Below are positions 1 through 8,202 of a DNA stretch of 30,174 nucleotides, piece after piece. The DNA lies in assembly GCA_032718475.1 (NCBI GenBank), contig JAUCBJ010001031.1, positions 1 through 30,174 of the forward strand, in the 5' to 3' direction. The first letter of the stretch is position 1. Every line of letters begins with the position of its first letter. Source of the stretch: Nemertoderma westbladi. Taxonomy: Eukaryota > Xenacoelomorpha > Nemertodermatida > Nemertodermatidae. The notes beneath the pieces are model-generated. The model searched no databases, was not told where the DNA came from, and saw only the letters and a program-made list of their open reading frames with translations. A program made the translations under genes and the position numbers.

Positions 1-72
1 GAAATGACGGAGTTGATAGAAGATGGTCTTGGTATCGGGGAGCGATATACTCTACTTTTACAAGCCGTAATG
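1..72 (+). CDS. Possible internal exon with SAM-domain-like tail (5' partial)
   Basis: Reading from base 1 gives 24 open codons that include ELIEDGLGIGERYTLLLQAV and end exactly at a strong donor (ATG|GTACGTAT, GT at 73-74). The pattern 'acidic helix - LGIG - R - LLL - AV' resembles the final helices of sterile alpha motif (SAM) domains, which often read 'L..LGI..lG.R..lL..I'. This resemblance is from memory of the family and rests on very few residues. The exon begins outside the window. It may belong to the same gene as the candidate terminal exon near 946-1151, but if its frame is as read here it ends in phase 0. The simplest acceptor of that later exon would need a different phase, so a further exon or another acceptor would be required. 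The gene itself is not recognised. Confidence 0.33.
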
Positions 73-945
73 GTACGTATATGGGCTTCTTAACTACTGG
101 TCATTCTATCAATTTACACAATACGGACTATGTCGACTATATATCCTGCCCAGCGGAGTCGGAACCATAAACGGAAATTCGAATGCGAAAATTCTATTCG
201 AAATCGACTCGAAAGAAAAGACACTTAAGAAACAAATGGACGCGGTAACTCCAACGTATATTTGGAATTCTTGATAGAAGCATTGTAACAACAAATAAAT
301 ATCACCCGCGTTTACCCTACCAGACGTGCGTCTTTGGTATTATTACGATAAATGCCCTAGACCCAACTAATAAACGGAAAGACATAAACATCCACGTAAA
401 CCGAAACTTGTTGACGTATCACCTATGCTCACTCGGCTCGAACGATCCTGGAGTAAACCTACGATCAGAGTCCCGGAATACTCGGTCAAACCTCCTCATT
501 CCTTAGTTGGACCTCAGACCTGCGATCTTGGTGGTGTCGCGGATCCTCGCGGACTGTATTCATGGTTCAAAGATCTAGTGCTACCCTAACAATTAATCGG
601 TAACACTCCGACAGTGATTTCTAGCTAGTCGCCCATCTTACCTAGCCGGATTGTGACGCGGACACCTAATATCACTATCCAACCGTATGGTCGTCCACGT
701 TTAACGCGATACAACCCCTCATCAAGGGGAAGGAGAGCGTTGTACGAAACGAGTTAAACGCTATTTTATAAAGATCAAAAAGGAAACCTGCGTTTGTTCA
801 GATAAACGTAAGTTATAACAGTGAGTCCAATCGATAAACGAATTGTCTTTATCTCAATTCGATTGAGAAATCCAGAATCTCTAAGAAGTTATCGAACTTG
901 GACGATCTTATTCTCTGCGAGAGTTTTTTGGATGAACGTATCCAG
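73..945 (+). other. Putative intron or intergenic DNA without a convincing gene
   Basis: No long open frame or recognisable domain is seen. If 1-72 and 946-1151 belong to one gene, this is intron beginning GTACGTAT and ending TATCCAG. Short open frames near 821-1024 and 898-1281 look like chance reading frames overlapping the candidate terminal exon. A structured hairpin lies at 698-760. Confidence 0.35.
698..760. repeat. Imperfect long hairpin
   Basis: The outer arms are CGTTTAAC (698-705) and GTTAAACG (753-760), perfect reverse complements. Inside them CCCCT (715-719) pairs with AGGGG (725-729) around a short loop, and TACAA (710-714) pairs with TTGTA further out. It could be a remnant of a small inverted-repeat element. 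No function can be assigned. Confidence 0.45.
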
Positions 946-1151
946 CTACGAGCGGAGGAAAATCAGCTCGAGGAGAAGCATATCGAAACGGCAGATACCT
1001 CGACCACAATCCTACACCTTCTGATGCAATCATATTGCACCCTTCACCCAGGAGTTATGGCCCTCCTAGTAAAGTGGCTCCCCCCAAAGAGAAAAAGACT
1101 CTTGCTAGCCTCAAAAAACTGCGTAAACGCCGTCTGCGTAAGAAAGACTAA
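946..1151 (+). CDS. Candidate terminal coding exon, Pro-rich with Lys/Arg-rich C-terminus
   Basis: After a possible acceptor (ttttttgg...tatccag|, AG at 944-945) one frame stays open for 67 codons to TAA at 1149-1151. It includes YLDHNPTPSDAIILHPSPR, then SYGPPSKVAPPKEKK, and ends KKLRKRRLRKKD. The low-complexity Pro/Ser stretch followed by a strongly basic tail looks like a real protein C-terminus, and the composition is richer in GC than the surrounding DNA. The basic tail could act as a nuclear-localisation or RNA-contact segment, but that is inference. I do not recognise the protein. The frame that opens at 898 and stays open to 1281 overlaps it and looks less protein-like in its second half. 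A shared gene with 1-72 is possible but unproven, since the phases do not fit directly. Confidence 0.35.
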
Positions 1152-1518
1152 CTGTTTAGAGTATCTTTATGTTTTAGAAACTGTGATTTTTATATTTTAT
1201 AGACTGAAAATCCCATTTTCTGGGAGCGGTGTAAAAGCTTTTACTGAATTGTCCGGTTATTTTTCCTTATTTTTCCCGTAAAGTACTCTGTAGTTGGTTT
1301 ACCAGGCATAAAAAGGCCGTGTCCTTGCTGTACTGGTGTTTTAGCGGACATAAGAGCTATTTCTTCTGTATTTGTACTTTAGAGGACATAATCCGTAATT
1401 CCGTGACGTAAAAGCTCGATACTCTTGAAAACAGTGTCGCTACCATGACGACGGCTAGCAGCTGATATTGCCACGTCGACGTTTCTTTGTTTCTCTGTTC
1501 TCTCGTTGTTCAGGTTGA

Positions 1519-1580
1519 CCAATCAGAGCGTTTGTTGTCTTTGTGTTGGAGGTATATACAGAAACTCAGTAGTTCAGTGT
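1519..1580 (+). promoter_or_regulatory. Promoter-like CCAAT plus TATA patch
   Basis: CCAAT at 1519-1523 (in GACCAATCAGAGCG) is followed by TATATA at 1553-1558 and TCAGT initiator-like sequence within about 25 bases. The spacing suits an RNA polymerase II promoter or an LTR. No long reading frame follows, so a decayed element or a non-coding start is as likely as a gene promoter. Confidence 0.25.
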
Positions 1581-1683
1581 TATGTTTTTGCCCAGAGCCT
1601 AAGAACCGGCTTTGGCACCTCCGTGTTTTCAGTTTTTAGTCTTACACTAGTAGGTTTAATTATAAAGGGCATATATCCTTTAA

Positions 1684-1722
1684 CTGACATACCGGTACTG
1701 ACATACCGGTACTAACATACCG
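1684..1722 (+). repeat. 14-bp tandem repeat, about 2.8 copies
   Basis: The unit CTGACATACCGGTA is repeated head to tail, the third copy diverging to CTAACATACCGATC. A small microsatellite-like repeat. Confidence 0.75.
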
Positions 1723-2416
1723 ATCAAACTCATGGAATCACTGCTGACTGATGATACATCCTGACTGCTGAAACATTGCAAACTCATAGCAATCAGTGTT
1801 CAGTTGTTGTTTTATACTGCTATTTACTGTCAGTTCTTCATAATATGGTTGATGAATTATTATATTTGGAATAACGATAAATAACCCCGAAACCCAATAT
1901 TCTTGATATACCGAAGGTAAGAGAGAAAGGTTACCAATAACGATTGTGACTTATGTTAAAGTGGTTTGAAGTGAATCTAATGTTATTTGATAGACCCTAC
2001 ATGAGTCAGCCTGTGTTCCTTTTATATGTGACTAAAATCAGTGAAGATTGGCAGATTAGTGTGCAGTATTGTGCAGCATTGTGTATGAGTGAGTCTGTTA
2101 AAGAAGCAATTCCTAAAGAATGCGCCATATATGTGAATTATAATTAAGCCATATCGTTGTGAGTAGTTTAAGTCATAACTCTGTTTATATAGATAAAGCG
2201 CCACGTCCTAAAGGAACTGTTAATATTCCCGAAGGTGAATAATATTGTCAGAGATTATATAATACTGTCAGTCGAATAATACATTAGGCTTACATAGCAA
2301 TAAAATTAAACCGTCGAACCCAATCTCCCGGGAATATCCAGCGGGTGAATGGTCGCGCACGGATTGGTTTCGACTAGTGTAGTGAATCAAATACTTGTCA
2401 TAGACTAAAAACTGAT

Positions 2417-2647
2417 TTAATATCTAGAAGACATCTTAATTTGGTGGGTTAAACTGCCAAAAGTCTGAAAGCGCGAACAATCATTAATTAAATTATTGAC
2501 TTCAATAGAAGTCAACTCTGGGTCAGTACCCGATTTACCCTGCAAACGAAGTGAAGCTTTGTTAATCTGCTTGGTAAACCGGCTCTTCAAGTTACCACAC
2601 ACCTTTCTATAGTTCGAAACAGTTAATGGCTCTGCTGTAGTAGGCAT
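2417..2647 (-). pseudogene. Possible retroelement gag N-terminal remnant
   Basis: An ATG-started minus-strand frame of 76 codons contains NLKSRFTKQINKASLRLQGK followed by a mixed acidic/hydrophobic helix. This layout (basic 'RFTKxIN' helix, then an E/L-rich helix, near an ATG) recalls the N-terminus of gag-like proteins of invertebrate LTR retrotransposons. The resemblance is only in pattern. The frame stops early, and no capsid, zinc knuckle, protease or reverse transcriptase is seen nearby, so if real it is a fragment. A chance reading frame is a fair alternative. Confidence 0.22.
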
Positions 2648-2973
2648 TATGATAATTAATTAATTTATTATTCTACAAAATTACAGTTTGTATTATAATC
2701 TAAAAATAATATTATTAAGAATATAATCAAGAACAATGGCTTGGGTCACCATGGTTCTATTAGAAGAACGTGACGGACACTTACACACATTTAAACATAT
2801 TAAACTAAAACACACGCTTGGATACATTCCGCACTTACTGTAACAGACTGTACTGTATATACAGTACACGTAGTACACGATACTGTATACGCGTACGTAG
2901 GAAATTCATTCATACTAACTAGCATGGCATAAAAGAAAGGGGGGCACCGTGTAAGAACGTAACAGCCACCACC

Positions 2974-2991
2974 CGCGGGATAAATCCCGCG
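2974..2991. repeat. Perfect 8-bp GC-rich hairpin
   Basis: CGCGGGAT (2974-2981) and ATCCCGCG (2984-2991) are perfect reverse complements around a 2-base AA gap. It is a GC-rich palindrome in AT-rich surroundings. Role unknown. Confidence 0.7.
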
Positions 2992-3747
2992 AACCTCACT
3001 GCAGGTCCCAAATGACCCGAGAGGTTCTCAAGAAGGTACGTCCGGCTTCCAAAATGACAGACGTCCTTATACACAACATTATAAAGAACAAGAAACATAC
3101 ATAACGTATGAATTTCCTACACACACGTACTGTACTGTACATCACATGTACACCACGCCACTGAGCAGTGCACGGAACATACCAAAACGTTGCCAATAAA
3201 ATATATCTAAACATGACTCAAAGGATGGAACATAAACAAACATGTACAGATAAATACAAATCCGATATTACTATTGAGACTGAAAATTTATAAGATCCAA
3301 TACGAAGGAATCACTACACGTATTTTAGTGTAAAATGCGGAACTAATATCGCATTTCGTTTATGTAGTTAGTGTGTGATTTTCTAACTTGTTTAAAATAA
3401 TCCGGACTATAATTAGGGAGAATTAACGTATTTATACCTTATCTAAAAGGCTAAAGCATTGGCAATATTTAGGCCCATTATCGTGACAAACGAATAAATA
3501 ACAGATCGGATTTATATTTATACTGACCATGACATATCAAGGGTGAAATCACTAATACTAATTAATATACTATCGCCTTGGGGCGAACAGGAAGATACCG
3601 GGACGAAACCGAGTAGGGATCGAAGTGACAGCCGTCGCTGAATAAACAGGCTGCGGTCTTCATAGATACCAGGTGATTTCCCGCCAGGCGTTCGTCCTTA
3701 TTGCGTCCTCCACGTCATTCCGAGAGAAACTCCGGTGACCCAAGACT

Positions 3748-3771
3748 TCGCCCTTTAGTGACTAAGGGCGA
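3748..3771. repeat. 8-bp inverted repeat
   Basis: TCGCCCTT (3748-3755) and AAGGGCGA (3764-3771) are perfect arms around an 8-base loop, in a locally GC-richer stretch (about 3560-3780). It could be part of a decayed mobile element, but nothing more can be supported. Confidence 0.55.
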
Positions 3772-4077
3772 CCATGCTTCTCATAACAAGTTTATAAGAA
3801 AATAACTAAACCAAATCTCATTATAATTGCCGTAAGAGTGGCGCTAAAATACGGTAACTTGTCCCGTATTCTCTGGAAAATATAGCCGGATACCAAATAT
3901 ACAAATGAATCAAATAAAAGGATAAAGAATAACGAAATATTAAATATATTATTAACGATATTAGATAGTCGTTAATATTACTAGCAAAAAACAAACAATG
4001 AATATTATTTTTACTCAACTCTAAAAGCTAATCAATGATACATAGCAAAACAGAGCTGTAATTGATTTTGAGAGTAG

Positions 4078-4309
4078 CCAATCACAGATTAGACATTCCC
4101 AATAGTACCATTAGCTAAGCTTCATATAAACAGCTGTTTGTATAGAGTAACAAGAATTCTCTACCTAATTATAATTAGAGCATATCCCTTGGCGTGAGCA
4201 AAGCTCCGAAGGGAAACGATAACCAATAATGAACACTATGATAATAATACACATGCGACTGGACAGCACAATTATAACTTTACAACCTATAAATTTGATT
4301 TGAAATAAA
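4078..4309 (+). promoter_or_regulatory. LTR-like series: CCAAT, TATAAA, AATAAA
   Basis: CCAAT at 4078-4082, TATAAA at 4125-4130 and AATAAA at 4304-4309 occur in the order and spacing expected of a short LTR (promoter, then polyadenylation signal about 180 bp later). No matching second LTR or internal coding region was found, so this could be a solo LTR or coincidence in AT-rich DNA. Confidence 0.2.
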
Positions 4310-4552
4310 GACTTATTTGACAAGGTGCGCGTAGAATCTTACAGTAGCTTTCGAAAGAAATATACTTTTCATGCCCTATATTTTTTACTTATTATGCCCT
4401 TATACAGTTATATAATTACTTTAATGCCCTATACAATTTATAACTTTTTATGCCCTATATTTTTTACTTATTTGACTTATTTTTATGTAGGCCTAACAGT
4501 AACACGGTACAATGTACAACCTAATACAGTACCGGTGTCCTAGGCGATTCTG

Positions 4553-4567
4553 CCCCCCCCCCCCCCC
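4553..4567. repeat. 15-base poly-C run
   Basis: An uninterrupted C homopolymer inside the inverted-repeat element. Such runs are prone to length errors in sequencing. Confidence 0.9.
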
Positions 4568-5012
4568 TCCCTATAGACTTACAGTATAATAATACTGTAG
4601 TAGAACTGCCTTAGCGTTCCGTACAGGGTAATGTAGCATTAGGTTCCGAATGGCCGTAGCTTTAGGTCCTGGCACATTAGGTCCTGTAGCGTTTAGGTCC
4701 TGTAGCATACAGTATATATCTGATTAGTTTTCTATTCACTCATTCTACAATATTCCTAACTCTCGTTTATTATTTTGGTTCCTACTCCTCCTGCTCCTAA
4801 CCTGCTCCTTTACTAACTTGCCTGGTTTTGGAGGCAGATTGCTAATCAGGAGCTAACGCCACGGACAATATGCTACCAGGACCTAATGCCATGGACCTAA
4901 AAGCTACAGTACCATCAAGACCTAAAGCGCCAGGACCTAAGGCACCATAACCCCGTGCAGCACTTTAACTTAGATTTATTGGTTTATTTTTTTTGTTTAG
5001 GGTTGGTTGGTG

Positions 5013-5060
5013 AGGCCCAAACCCGAATTAAAACAGTCATGTAACACCCTAACCCTAAAT
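5013..5060. repeat. Dispersed repeat copy (second copy near 7382)
   Basis: GGCCCAAACCCGAATTAAAA followed by CAGTCATGTAAC and ACCCTAACCCTAAATCATGG closely parallels 7382-7480 (GGCCCAAACCCTAATTAAGG, CAGTAATTTAAC, then AACCATGAAACCCTAACC). Two diverged copies in one window suggest a common interspersed repeat of this genome. Confidence 0.45.
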
Positions 5061-5142
5061 CATGGAGGCTCTAATCTAGGAAATTTTGTAAAATTTTGGA
5101 TCCCATTAATATGGTCAATTTCTGAATTACGTCGTTTATTAC

Positions 5143-5395
5143 TGTAGTTTAATTTGTAATTGCAATAGGCCTTCTAGTGCAGTAGTGGGTTTCTTTCTAC
5201 TTATCAGTGTTAATTTTTTCATTTGAATAACTGTATTTGTAATTCAATAATGAACTTTCTAGTTAACTAATTCAATCAATCATTCATTAAGTTGTTTTTT
5301 TAGTTTAATTTATAATTGCAATAGGCCTAGTGCAGTTCGAGGAATTCCTACTCCTTATCAGTGTTAATTTTTCAATTTATAAATTACAGAATTAA
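5143..5395. repeat. Diverged direct duplication, about 159-bp period
   Basis: TAGTTTAATTTGTAATTGCA followed by ATAGGCC, CTAGTGCAGT and TTATCAGTGTTAATTTTT (from 5143) recurs as TAGTTTAATTTATAATTGCA with the same following motifs (from 5302). A two-copy tandem duplication, probably within the inserted part of the inverted-repeat element. Confidence 0.55.
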
Positions 5396-5665
5396 ATTAC
5401 TATTATAATAGATTATTGTTGTGTATCAATTTCTAAGTATTTCTCACAGGGACGGGTGTATTTGCGTTTTATTGACAGTAATAATCAACAGTCTGACAGT
5501 CAAGTATAGCAGTTTTGCTAGTCCAAAAAAATATAGGGCGGAAAAGTACTTATATAGGGCATAAAAGTATTAATAGAAAAAAAAATAAAGGGCAAGTGAG
5601 TAAAAAATATAGGGCAAAAAAAAAAATAAAAAATATTGGGCAAAAAAATAACTGCCCTTTCGAAA

Positions 5666-6526
5666 CAAATTATGTTTTTTTACTTGATGATATAATCTCT
5701 GTTTACTTGGTATTATTTCGTTCGTCATTATTGTAGTTTTATTGTTGTTGTTTGTGTTTTAGCATTTATCCCTCTATCGGTTGTTGCCTTTGCCCTTATT
5801 CATAAATGTGTATTAGTAATAAGTTATAACTTCTAATTAGGTATTCGTACCTGTGGTGTTCCCCCTGTTTATATTTTAATGTTTAAAATTAAACTAAGTG
5901 TCTTAAATAAATAAAAATAAATGTTGAACAGATAGTATGACAGTATAATAGGCCTAAATAGCCGAAACTACTGTAGAATAAGATAAATTCATATTTTTCA
6001 CAGGAGCCATTCGGCAATTAAATCTGTACTCCATGAACACGCTTGTCATGCTGTACCATGGCTACAGTATTTTCATATCTCCTCATACTGTCACACACGA
6101 CAGCATGATACAGTAGAGTATACCAGTATACTGGTACTGCAGTACTGGCTGACTGGCATGCAATACTGCAATACAGCAATAGACAGATAGATCAGATCAG
6201 TAGATAGCTGCAGCTGGATTGGCAGGCCTATTCTGTATGCGATACAGCGCTATGGCAGTATGGTCAGGTTAAAAGAACACTGTCTGACACTGGCAGTACC
6301 TCCTACAGCCTGACAGCAGTACCGGTAACTGTTAAACACGGTCCAGACGGTCTGACCACTGACTGACGGTTGTCACATGACTATTCCCTAGCCTACTGCC
6401 TACTGCCCTATGCCTATTAAAGATTGCGGTTTAAAGATCTACAATAAATATTATTAAATCAGATAGGCCTAGGCCTAAGTGTAAGTGCTAAGACCTAGCG
6501 GCGTTAGACCTAGTGCAGTACCGGTG
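5666..6526 (+). other. Intergenic DNA and WDR82 upstream region
   Basis: No coding exon is seen. Between about 6050 and 6400 the sequence is dense in short palindromic CAGTACTG/CAGTATACTG-like words and GATA repeats. A CTATTAAAG stretch about 110 bases before the WDR82 ATG and the lack of upstream coding suggest that promoter and 5'UTR lie in about 6400-6526, but no single element is decisive. Confidence 0.4.
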
Positions 6527-6687
6527 ATGAAGCTAACTGATACAGTGGTTCGAAGTTTTCACGTTGCTAAAGTTTTCAGAGAGAACGCGGAACGAATTAA
6601 TTCCATAGATTTCTCACACAATGGTGAAACTTTGATATCCAGCAGTGATGATGATTCAATTGTTATCTATGATTGTCAAACTGGAAC
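6527..6687 (+). CDS. WDR82: WDR82 coding exon 1 (WD40 subunit of SET1 complex)
   Basis: The exon starts with ATG at 6527 and encodes [20 protein letters not shown] followed by [20 protein letters not shown] and [13 protein letters not shown], then stops at donor AC|GTAAGT (GT at 6688). This is the start of WDR82 (yeast Swd2). From memory the human protein begins [20 protein letters not shown], so the start codon is well supported. WDR82 is a nuclear WD40 propeller of about 313 residues. It recruits the SETD1A/B histone H3K4 methyltransferase complex to Ser5-phosphorylated RNA polymerase II and also joins the PNUTS-PP1 termination complex. The exon covers the first WD repeat and ends after two bases of codon 54. 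Only exons 1-3 (about 137 residues) are present in the window. The remaining propeller is missing. Confidence 0.95.
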
Positions 6688-7181
6688 GTAAGTCAGTAAG
6701 TTGTCTTGCACCCAGCTGCCCAGCCCAGCGGCCACCGCCAACATCCTTTCAAGTCATTTATCAAATAAGGCTGTGGCTAGGCGAGGACAGGAGGAGGCCC
6801 TCCGCCCGCCCTACCTACACAACTACTGCCATATCAGCTTCTACAGTTCTGCAGTTCTATGCAAGGTGCCCTAGCCACTGGCACTGAGCCATATACAAAT
6901 TACAATACTATTTGGCTATTGCTGTATTGGCCAGCCGGCAGCCCAGCAGTTCTGAATTTTATTTCATTCAATCGTTATTCCCTGAAATCAAATCACATCA
7001 GCAATTAATGTATCAAATGTATGTAACATGCTGACATGTGGTAACATAGTTATAGGGACCCAATATAACATATGGCAGTATGGGGGTTACGTCTGTACGT
7101 TTGATCCGAAGTAACTTTCTCTCTGTCACCCTATTGCTATTCTTATTCTTATTACTATTACTGTATTACTCATTGTTGCAG
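6688..7181 (+). other. WDR82: WDR82 intron 1
   Basis: GTAAGT donor and a pyrimidine-rich acceptor (ctattactcattgttgcag). Phase 2. A short 80-codon frame crossing the exon/intron boundary in another register is not coding. Confidence 0.85.
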
Positions 7182-7279
7182 GCCAAAGAAGACCTTATAC
7201 AGCAAGAAGTATGGAGTGGACTTCATTCGCTATACGCACAGTCAGACTACAGTCATTTATAGTTCAAATAAAGTTGATG
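7182..7279 (+). CDS. WDR82: WDR82 coding exon 2
   Basis: The exon follows ttgttgcag| and encodes [20 protein letters not shown] then [12 protein letters not shown], ending at donor G|GTACGT. The split codon AC|G from exon 1 makes Thr, and the final G joins AT of exon 3 to make Asp. The sequence matches the conserved WDR82 stretch (human [20 protein letters not shown] from memory), which forms the second blade. Frame and residue spacing match the family with no insertions. Confidence 0.95.
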
Positions 7280-7871
7280 GTACGTTTCTAATTGTTATCT
7301 CGTCAGTCAAGGCAAGGGGATATCACACTAGAGGCTCCACATTTTCACGGTTCTCGTGGGCCTCGAGGTTACAATAGTGGCGGCCCAAACCCTAATTAAG
7401 GCAGTAATTTAACGCTAATAGTAACCCTAGTAATGTCCGAAATTCCTTTAATTATGGTTTGTGCCTAACCATGAAACCCTAACCTAAAAAACAACCAATA
7501 TTCCAGTCAGTACCTACAAAACATCCCAAAATCAAGTCATTAAGTAACCCAAGACAGCCAAGTAAAATAACGCTGTATGTTTTCTTTATAAAAAGAGGAG
7601 TCTGGAGTGTGATACAGCCTCTCGTCAATATAGTATGTTTTTTCTATCCAAATTGTTCATATCCTCTTTGGAGGCCATCACCAACACCATACTACTGACG
7701 TGTGGAATATGGAATAGTCCACTCGTCAGTACCGTATTTAACCTGTGAGAGCTTTAAGAAAATAGTTTATTGTACCCCAACCCAGTTCAGCACCGTAGAG
7801 AAATATAATCACAAAATTTATATATTTTTTTACAAACGATTATTGAATTGTATACAATCTCTCTTTTACAG
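7280..7871 (+). other. WDR82: WDR82 intron 2
   Basis: Donor GTACGT, acceptor ctctcttttacag. It contains a second copy of the dispersed repeat seen near 5013 (from about 7382). No further coding sequence. Confidence 0.85.
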
Positions 7872-8022
7872 ATACTATTCGATATCTTTCTCTCCACGAC
7901 AATAAGTACATACGCTACTTTCCCGGACACACGAAGAAAGTGGTTGCCATGTCAATGTCTCCAACCGATGATACGTTCCTCTCGGGGTCTCTAGATAAAA
8001 CTCTTCGATTATGGGACCTCAG
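7872..8022 (+). CDS. WDR82: WDR82 coding exon 3; later exons absent
   Basis: The exon follows cttttacag| and encodes [20 protein letters not shown] then [20 protein letters not shown] and [11 protein letters not shown], ending AG|GTAATT. It covers the next WD40 repeat with the typical GH...LRLWD signature. After this donor the next WDR82 segment, which in animal orthologues continues with a Cys-containing loop and an LQGKP-like motif, is not found anywhere to 30174. The intron runs within about 180 bases into the aconitase-derived array 1. This copy of the gene is therefore truncated in the assembly or broken in the genome. The three exons themselves look intact, without stops or frameshifts. 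Confidence 0.95.
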
Positions 8023-8047
8023 GTAATTTCCTCTTTCCATCCCATTA

Positions 8048-8068
8048 GGGGGGGGGGGGGGGGGGGGG
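8048..8068. repeat. 21-base poly-G run
   Basis: Uninterrupted G homopolymer 26 bases after WDR82 exon 3. It is a likely site of polymerase slippage or assembly error and lies just before the unexpected WDR82-to-aconitase transition. Confidence 0.9.
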
Positions 8069-8202
8069 CGTGGTAGATTTTTCAATTACAATCCCCTCTA
8101 GTGCAGATTTTATGAGGATTTCAAAACTTCAAACCGTTTGTTAACAGCTAATGTAATTCAAAAGTTATGGGTGATATGTTAACCTTACTTTGTGTAAGTA
8201 TA

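Larger units (their letters stand above)
1152..4340. other. Mostly non-coding intergenic stretch
   Basis: AT-rich DNA with many stops in all frames. I found no conserved exon. It contains a CCAAT/TATA-like patch near 1519-1580, a 14-bp tandem repeat at 1684-1722, a possible gag-like remnant at 2417-2647 on the minus strand, two hairpins, and an LTR-like CCAAT/TATA/AATAAA series at 4078-4309. No aconitase or WDR82 exon was found here. Confidence 0.6.
4345..5665. mobile_element. Large imperfect inverted-repeat (foldback-type) element
   Basis: The left side repeats ATGCCCTATATTTTTTACTT (for example 4371-4390 and 4450-4469). The right side carries the reverse complement, AGTAAAAAATATAGGGCA (near 5599-5616), with TATAGGGC motifs from 5533. 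Closer in, AGGTCCTGGCACATTAGGTC and AGGTCCTGTAGC (about 4661-4707) face inverted copies such as CAGGACCTAATGCC and CAGGACCTAAGGC (about 4878-4947). TTTCGAAAG near 4350 faces CTTTCGAAAC near 5658. The arms are degenerate and the right half is longer, apparently by an insertion of about 500 bp at 4990-5515. No transposase frame is seen, so this is a non-autonomous or foldback element. Confidence 0.5.

Noticed and set aside
5515-5736. 73-codon Lys-rich + strand frame
   Set aside because: It consists of A-rich repeats of the inverted-repeat element (NIGRK/IGHK phrases from AATATAGGGC words) and has no protein-like character.
7482-7500. Telomere-like CCCTAA words here and near 5045
   Set aside because: Only isolated CCCTAA copies within a dispersed repeat, with no tandem run.
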